Source: Anaerobiospirillum succiniciproducens DSM 6400
GTDB lineage: Bacteria > Pseudomonadota > Gammaproteobacteria > Enterobacterales > Succinivibrionaceae
Length of the DNA: 64,000 bases
Direction: 5' to 3'
Assembly: GCF_000482845.1 (NCBI RefSeq)
Contig: NZ_AXWV01000019.1
Span: forward strand, 1-64,000
Shown here piece after piece: positions 59,064 to 64,000 of the stretch (its first letter is position 1; the number at the start of each line of letters is the position of its first letter). The position numbers and the translations under genes were made by a program. The notes beneath the pieces were generated by a model. It was not told where the DNA came from. It saw nothing but the letters and a program-made list of their open reading frames with translations, and did no database searches.

Positions 59064-59597
59064 TTACTGCATTACAAAGTTTGTAAAGAGTACTTGCTCT
59101 ACTAATGGCTGGTTAACTACACCTGTAAGCTTGGTTCTAATGCCGTCTAAAAGCAGGCGCTTGAAACGCTGTCTGCCAGATGGGCTTGCAAGGCTTTCAA
59201 AGTCCTGCTGTGAGCAGATCTCTGAGATGGTGGAGCTAATGAGAGGTAAATGCTGTTGAGCTAAAGCTGCATTTGCACTGCCGTGAACAACGAGAACCGG
59301 GTCAACCTGAACCATGTGACCACGCTTGGTCTTGCCTGGGAGGTTGAATGTGAATGCAGTCTCGAAGCGGATGTACTGATCAGAAAAATCAGCACTAGTG
59401 CTAGTGCCAGCTTGGCCTGCAATATCCACAGCACTCTCTTCTTCAGGGGCTGGGAAAGGCCATAAATTCTGTAAGTAAGCATAAGCACCATAGCCGCCGA
59501 CGCCTAAGATAAATAAGACGACGAAAGCGATCATGAGCATCAGCTTCTTTCTTGATTTACCGCCGCGTGTGCTTAAGTCATCATCTGTATCTGACAT
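59064..59597 (-). CDS. fliL: Flagellar basal-body-associated protein FliL
   Basis: FliL is a single-pass inner-membrane protein near the stator. The 177-residue product has a cytoplasmic N-terminus of about 15 residues, a membrane segment at about 18-40 (LMLMIAFVVLFILGVGGYGA), and a periplasmic domain ending QVLFTNFVMQ, as usual. The ATG at 59597 has GAGAGAGG upstream; the open frame runs on to 59654 but the extra codons lack a ribosome site. First gene of fliL-fliM. Confidence 0.95.
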   Translation of the reverse strand: MSDTDDDLSTRGGKSRKKLMLMIAFVVLFILGVGGYGAYAYLQNLWPFPAPEEESAVDIAGQAGTSTSADFSDQYIRFETAFTFNLPGKTKRGHMVQVDPVLVVHGSANAALAQQHLPLISSTISEICSQQDFESLASPSGRQRFKRLLLDGIRTKLTGVVNQPLVEQVLFTNFVMQ

Positions 59598-59958
59598 GTT
59601 CCTCTCTCCGTATGACTGTCTAAAAGCTACGTTGAATAGTCTATTATGGCACACAAGAGGAGGCTAAATCCAAGGGTAAACTGCGCATACCTATGCAAAA
59701 GATAGGTTTTCGTAGCCTCATTACGCTTGATTCGGTATATTCAGGATTAATAATTCCTGATGAATACGCGACTTATTGACTTAAGATGCTGCGTGTCCGT
59801 GATGTCAAAAGCGCTGACACATTTTTGATGTGTTGCACTAACTTTGAGAAGGACTTAGGAAGGATCTAAAGTCAGTCTGGTCTTAAGCTGCTCTTATGTA
59901 AAATTATTCTTACCAAGCTTACATTGATGACACTAGACTGACTATCGGCTGGGCTAAC

Positions 59959-59993
59959 AAAAACTCCTCACAGTCAAATTTATTGTAAGGAGT
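59959..59993 (-). terminator. Terminator of fliK
   Basis: On minus, ACTCCTTACA pairs with TGTGAGGAGT (one G-T wobble, 11-base loop) then TTTTTG; about 105 bp beyond the fliK stop. A second plain hairpin CCCACAG/CTGTGGG at 60003-60026 lies just before it. Confidence 0.8.
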
Positions 59994-60098
59994 GTCTGTT
60001 TTCCCACAGTTTATTACTTCTGTGGGTTAGGACGTATGGTTCCTTGACGATACGCGCCCAGCCGGCGCTGTCAAATTATCAGCAATTGAAGCCGGCTC

Positions 60099-62636
60099 TT
60101 AACCTCTTGCAACGACTGTACCACGCTTAGCAAAGCTTGATAATTCGCGGTTTGCAGAGCTTAAATCCATAGAAGAATTGTCATCTACGATGCCTTGAAT
60201 AGCTGCTTTGTCGTCATCAGACAAAGAACGTGCATTAGCAATTAAAGCATCAACACTTACATCGTCAGTTGCGACATTGACACTATGACGCTGTGAAGAT
60301 GCAGCCTTAGTTACTGCTGCAGCTGATGGACGATTGTTTGCTACAACATTTGCAACCTCTACCTCGGACTCATCTAAGTCACTTACTGAGGCATCAGTCT
60401 TAATGTTCTGCTGAGATAAGATTTCCTTAAGCTTTGGCAGCGCCTTTTCTAAGATTGCACGGGTTTGTGGATTAGCAGCTGCTAAAGAAACAGACACCGC
60501 ATCATTATTATCGCTAAGCTCAATAGAAATCTTCATCTTGCCCATCTCATTAGGGCTTAACTCCATTGAAAGCTGCTTCATATTACGTGCAGCCATCTGC
60601 ATGACGCGCTCGTGAATCTCAGATGCGTCAGTATCCTCTGATCCAGTAAACGCAAAGCGAGTCATATGAGCAGGAACAGCTTCTTTTGCACCGTCAGTTG
60701 CTTGAGCTTGTTGACTTGATGCCATGCCTGCAAATGCAGCGTCTTGCTCTGAACTATCGCTTGAGCCAAACTCAGTAGATGCACCATCGCTATCTGATAA
60801 AGCTGCAACGCCTTCACCATCACCAAACATAGAGGCAAAGAGTGAGCTTTGTGAATAAGTGGTGCTCTGAGCAGTTGAGCTTAAGCCCTTGATGCCAGAT
60901 TTTAAGGAGTTAAGTGCCTGGTTTACAGTCTCGGAACGAGTTGCATCACTCTTAAGAGCCTCATCAGAGAGCAGGCTATTACGGGCCTGAGCCTCAGCCA
61001 TTAACTTAGCAGCTGCACTCTTGTCATTTTGTTGTGCAGTAGCTAAACGTAACAGAGCCTCTTGAGCATTGTTAGTCTTGCCTGACTCGTTTGAGGTAGT
61101 TACATCCTTAACATTCTTTAATACCTCATCACCGCCGTTTAACACCTTTGAGGCATCTGAAGATGAGTGACGAGCGAGCTCAGATAAGTTAGCTTGAGTA
61201 CGCTGATTAACAGTTTGAGAGTTCTTAGCTGTTCCAGCGGCATTAGCTGCGTTTTGTGATTGCTGAGCATCTGCAGTGGATCTTACACCCTTGTTAGCTA
61301 ATGCAGCGCGTGAACCTTCAGCCTCAGCACCATGGCTTAAGCGAGCCTTGTTAGCATTCTTAATCAGAGTTTGAGAGTCTGACTCTTCACCAACTGCGTT
61401 AACACGATTCTGAGCTAAAACATTTTGCGAAGCAGTAGGCTTTGCATCTGCCTTAGCTGCAGCAGAAGCGCTTGAAGCGCCGCTTAAAGTCATACCAGCT
61501 GCAGCTGCGTCATCAGCAACACCATTTAAGGAGTTTAAGAGAGTGTTGCTTGATTGAGCACTTGCAGTTAATGAATTGGTGTTATCACGTGAGGTTGGCA
61601 GACCATTGAGAGCCTGAGCATCACGACGCTCTTGGGCCATGGTCTGTGGGTTGGACATTTGCAGGCTTAACTTGCTCACATTGGTCTCACGTGCAAGAAC
61701 ATCTAAGTTCTGACGTAATTCTTGATTGTTGAGCTTGTTGATCTCACGAGCCTTGTTGTCTGCCTCAACGTTCTGAGCATTACGAATTTCAGACTCTTGA
61801 CGACGGCTGCGATCCTGAAGAGTTTGACTGATCTTTTCGTCAGTCTCTACACCCTCAATATCCATCATCTTCTGAGCAGCCTGAGCTGACTCGGTCATCT
61901 CATCAGTGCCATAACCTACTGCAGATGAAGAACTTGCAAATGAAGAACCACTGTTTTGTGATCCCATACCAGCTGACTCACCCTGAGCAGTAGATGTGGT
62001 TGTACTTGCAGCGCCCTGAGTACCAGATACAGCGCCACCAACAGAAGTAGAAGCAACTGAACTGCCACCTACAGAAGCAGCAACACTGTTGCTTACAGAT
62101 GAGCTAGAGGTTGATGCAGAGGCTGAACCACTACGGGAGAATGCTGATGCAAGAATGTCAGAAGGGCGCATAGTTTTGGTTTGTTCTGCCTTCTCTTCGA
62201 GCATGTCAGCATTATTCTGAGACTGTTTAGTCTGAGCCTCAGCGGCAATATCCATACGAGTCATTGAGGCAATTTCAGCAGCCTCAGCATTAAGACTCAT
62301 CATGCGCTCACGGTCATCAGCGAGCTTACGATTGCGGCTCTTCTTCTCCTCTTCCTCGTCATCTAGACGCTTTTGGAAGTCCTTAGAGGCAGCATCCATA
62401 GAGTCTTTTTGCGATGCAGAAATATCCTTAACCATGCTGACGTTCTTTTGCTCAGTATTTGAGAGCACACCACCAGACATACGAGTCTTGAGGGTAGAAA
62501 GCACATTAGAAAACTTAGCGGCAACGGAATCGTCGCCCTGAGACATAAGGCGATCGTAAGGATTCTCTTTAGAACCTTTCTTAGCTAAATCAGCAGTTGC
62601 TTGAGCATTCTGATTGTGTAAATTCTGAGTCTGCAT
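60099..62636 (-). CDS. fliK: Flagellar hook-length control protein FliK
   Basis: FliK is the secreted ruler that stops hook growth and switches export specificity. The product is 845 residues. The Flg_hook domain is recognisable near the C-terminus, about residues 690-785 (MELSPNEMGKMKISIEL, NPQTRAILEKALPKLKEIL). The N-terminal 680 residues are Ser/Ala/Gln-rich and disordered-looking, which is normal for FliK. It is longer than most (E. coli about 375). TGAGG lies before the ATG at 62636; the TTG at 62648 is in frame. It is the first flagellar gene on this side of the window; fliJ, usually upstream, is not within the window. Confidence 0.9.
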   Translation of the reverse strand: MQTQNLHNQNAQATADLAKKGSKENPYDRLMSQGDDSVAAKFSNVLSTLKTRMSGGVLSNTEQKNVSMVKDISASQKDSMDAASKDFQKRLDDEEEEKKSRNRKLADDRERMMSLNAEAAEIASMTRMDIAAEAQTKQSQNNADMLEEKAEQTKTMRPSDILASAFSRSGSASASTSSSSVSNSVAASVGGSSVASTSVGGAVSGTQGAASTTTSTAQGESAGMGSQNSGSSFASSSSAVGYGTDEMTESAQAAQKMMDIEGVETDEKISQTLQDRSRRQESEIRNAQNVEADNKAREINKLNNQELRQNLDVLARETNVSKLSLQMSNPQTMAQERRDAQALNGLPTSRDNTNSLTASAQSSNTLLNSLNGVADDAAAAGMTLSGASSASAAAKADAKPTASQNVLAQNRVNAVGEESDSQTLIKNANKARLSHGAEAEGSRAALANKGVRSTADAQQSQNAANAAGTAKNSQTVNQRTQANLSELARHSSSDASKVLNGGDEVLKNVKDVTTSNESGKTNNAQEALLRLATAQQNDKSAAAKLMAEAQARNSLLSDEALKSDATRSETVNQALNSLKSGIKGLSSTAQSTTYSQSSLFASMFGDGEGVAALSDSDGASTEFGSSDSSEQDAAFAGMASSQQAQATDGAKEAVPAHMTRFAFTGSEDTDASEIHERVMQMAARNMKQLSMELSPNEMGKMKISIELSDNNDAVSVSLAAANPQTRAILEKALPKLKEILSQQNIKTDASVSDLDESEVEVANVVANNRPSAAAVTKAASSQRHSVNVATDDVSVDALIANARSLSDDDKAAIQGIVDDNSSMDLSSANRELSSFAKRGTVVARG

Positions 62637-64000
62637 GATAAACCTCAATCAGGCCATCACTGCCACATACAAAAACTTGAGCAGCTATAGCTTTCTGGCC
62701 TGTTTTTAACCAAAACTATAGATAGTCTTGTGCAACACTCATGCCATTAAGAATGGCTTATTTAACGCAAAAATCTATAAGGCTAGATACCAAAACATAA
62801 CGATCTCAAGTAATGCAAATACAAAGCAACAAACCCGATAAATAAGCTATTTATAAAAACATCAGGTATTACTAAGGACGCAGCTTATGCACACGTGATC
62901 TTTTGATCATGCCATCAAGCACACACCACCTTTAAGCCCACTGTGCCGCAGTGATCCCCTCAAAAACCTATAAACAAGCCATCTTTATTCTTATGTACAT
63001 GAGATGGCATAACTTGCCGCTTGTAACTTGAGACGGTCAAAACTTACATCTACCAACAAAAAACGCTAAATTGCGGCCTTACCCATTGAATGCTTGAACT
63101 GTGATCTTATGATCCTTTAGCCGCATCAAATGAACTTTGCGATCCTGCTACCCACCCATACAACGATGATCCTTACCACTAGATCCACTCACGCTCTGCT
63201 GCAGCCTTTGCGCATTATTCGTATGTTTTATTGAAACTAAGTAACATTAGCATCGCCCCATATACCATCAGTTTGTAAACAGCAAAGAAACTGTTATCTG
63301 GCTCTTATCTGTAGGTTTCAGACCTAGCAGATCTGTCGAGCTACTATGTTGTAGCTTTGCTTATAAAACTACTAAGTTTCCTATGTATTACTATCACATC
63401 AAAACATTCTAATGCCGTTGCATTCATGATCTGATTGAAACATGTAAATGAAGCGCAAATGTAAACTATTAACATCGTATCTATGCATAGATATACAGAG
63501 TATCTAGTCTTTGGCTCATTTTTGACAAGTTGCATGTGTATTTTGCATAGTTGCGATGGAATTGCCCCTTTCTACGTGTAACTCAATTTTTAGATACGCT
63601 TAAGTCATATCTAGTAAATATACGAAAAGCACAGTCATATCGGAGAAACGCATTGGATTTACGTTTCACGCACTGCACCAAACTGACACATTTACAAAGT
63701 TCGACTGTTACTTTGTAACTCTCTTATAAGTCAAATCATAGATACACATATCATTAGCAAAAGATGCGATATTGACTTAAAAGAATTTAATTCTAGTTAC
63801 AACAGTTTTAGACAATCTAGATACAATATTACCCCCCGCACACCTGATAGTTAAAAAACTATACCAGTGACAAAGTTCATACTTTTTAAAGTTTTTGCCA
63901 CTTTTTTTGCTGATTTTGGGAAACTTTCAGCCAAAATATGGTCTAACAACGTGAAACCACTTATGTGGCGAAACACTTAAAACTTATTTACGACCATCAA
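62637..64000. other. Intergenic region upstream of fliK
   Basis: 1.36 kb to the window end, AT-rich, with no supported gene on either strand. The fliK promoter should be here; no sigma-54 or sigma-28 match was clear enough to claim. Confidence 0.5.

Overview
The window looks like a chromosomal segment of a polarly flagellated gammaproteobacterium. The polar flagellum and chemotaxis gene order (fliK-fliL-fliM-fliN-fliO-fliP-fliQ-fliR ... flhA-flhF-flhG-fliA-cheY-cheZ-cheA-cheB-motA-motB-parC-parP-cheW) follows the Vibrio/Pseudomonas/Shewanella arrangement. A bamC-purC pair, a PykA-type pyruvate kinase, GlnS and a MaoP (DUF413) protein also fit gammaproteobacteria. The low coding density, AT-rich spacers and very long low-complexity protein segments suggest a member of Aeromonadales/Succinivibrionaceae, but that placement is inference only.

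Layout. (1) 354-9872, minus strand: cheW, parP (CheW-like polar array protein with a huge repeat linker), parC (ParA-like ATPase), motB, motA. A small plus-strand island at 1711-2826 carries two short genes and a zeta-toxin-like kinase gene broken by two in-frame stops. (2) 11055-17395, minus: cheB, then cheA-cheZ-cheY in a tight operon. (3) 19157-29895, minus: fliA (with a 630-residue C-terminal tail), flhG, flhF, flhA. (4) 30444-35008, minus: an unusual pair, a DnaC-like ATPase with a Gln/Gly-rich N-terminus and a degenerate J-domain-like tail-anchored protein. (5) 35368-39241: RpiB-family isomerase, tRNA-Val, pykA, a hexapeptide O-acetyltransferase. (6) 39603-45675, plus: two paralogous ATP-grasp enzymes followed by two paralogous zinc-finger C-methyltransferase-like proteins, the strongest candidate for an undescribed biosynthetic system. 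(7) 45911-50896, minus: purC, bamC, an unknown small gene and glnS; maoP follows on plus. (8) 52889-62636, minus: fliR, fliQ, fliP, fliO, fliN, fliM, fliL, fliK.

How it works together. FliK-FliR and FlhA build the flagellar export gate, switch and hook-length control. FlhF/FlhG set flagellar pole and number. FliA is the flagellar sigma factor. CheA/W/Y/Z/B form the signalling pathway and ParC/ParP should place the arrays at the pole. MotA/B supply the stator. The export gene flhB, normally between fliR and flhA, is not in the window; instead 23 kb of unrelated genes lies between them. Many genes of the cluster are separated by 0.3-1.8 kb spacers and often have their own terminators, so the ancestral operon appears dismantled while gene order is kept. 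Several otherwise conserved proteins (ParP, FliA, FliO, CheB, the DnaC-like protein) carry large low-complexity extensions or tandem repeats.
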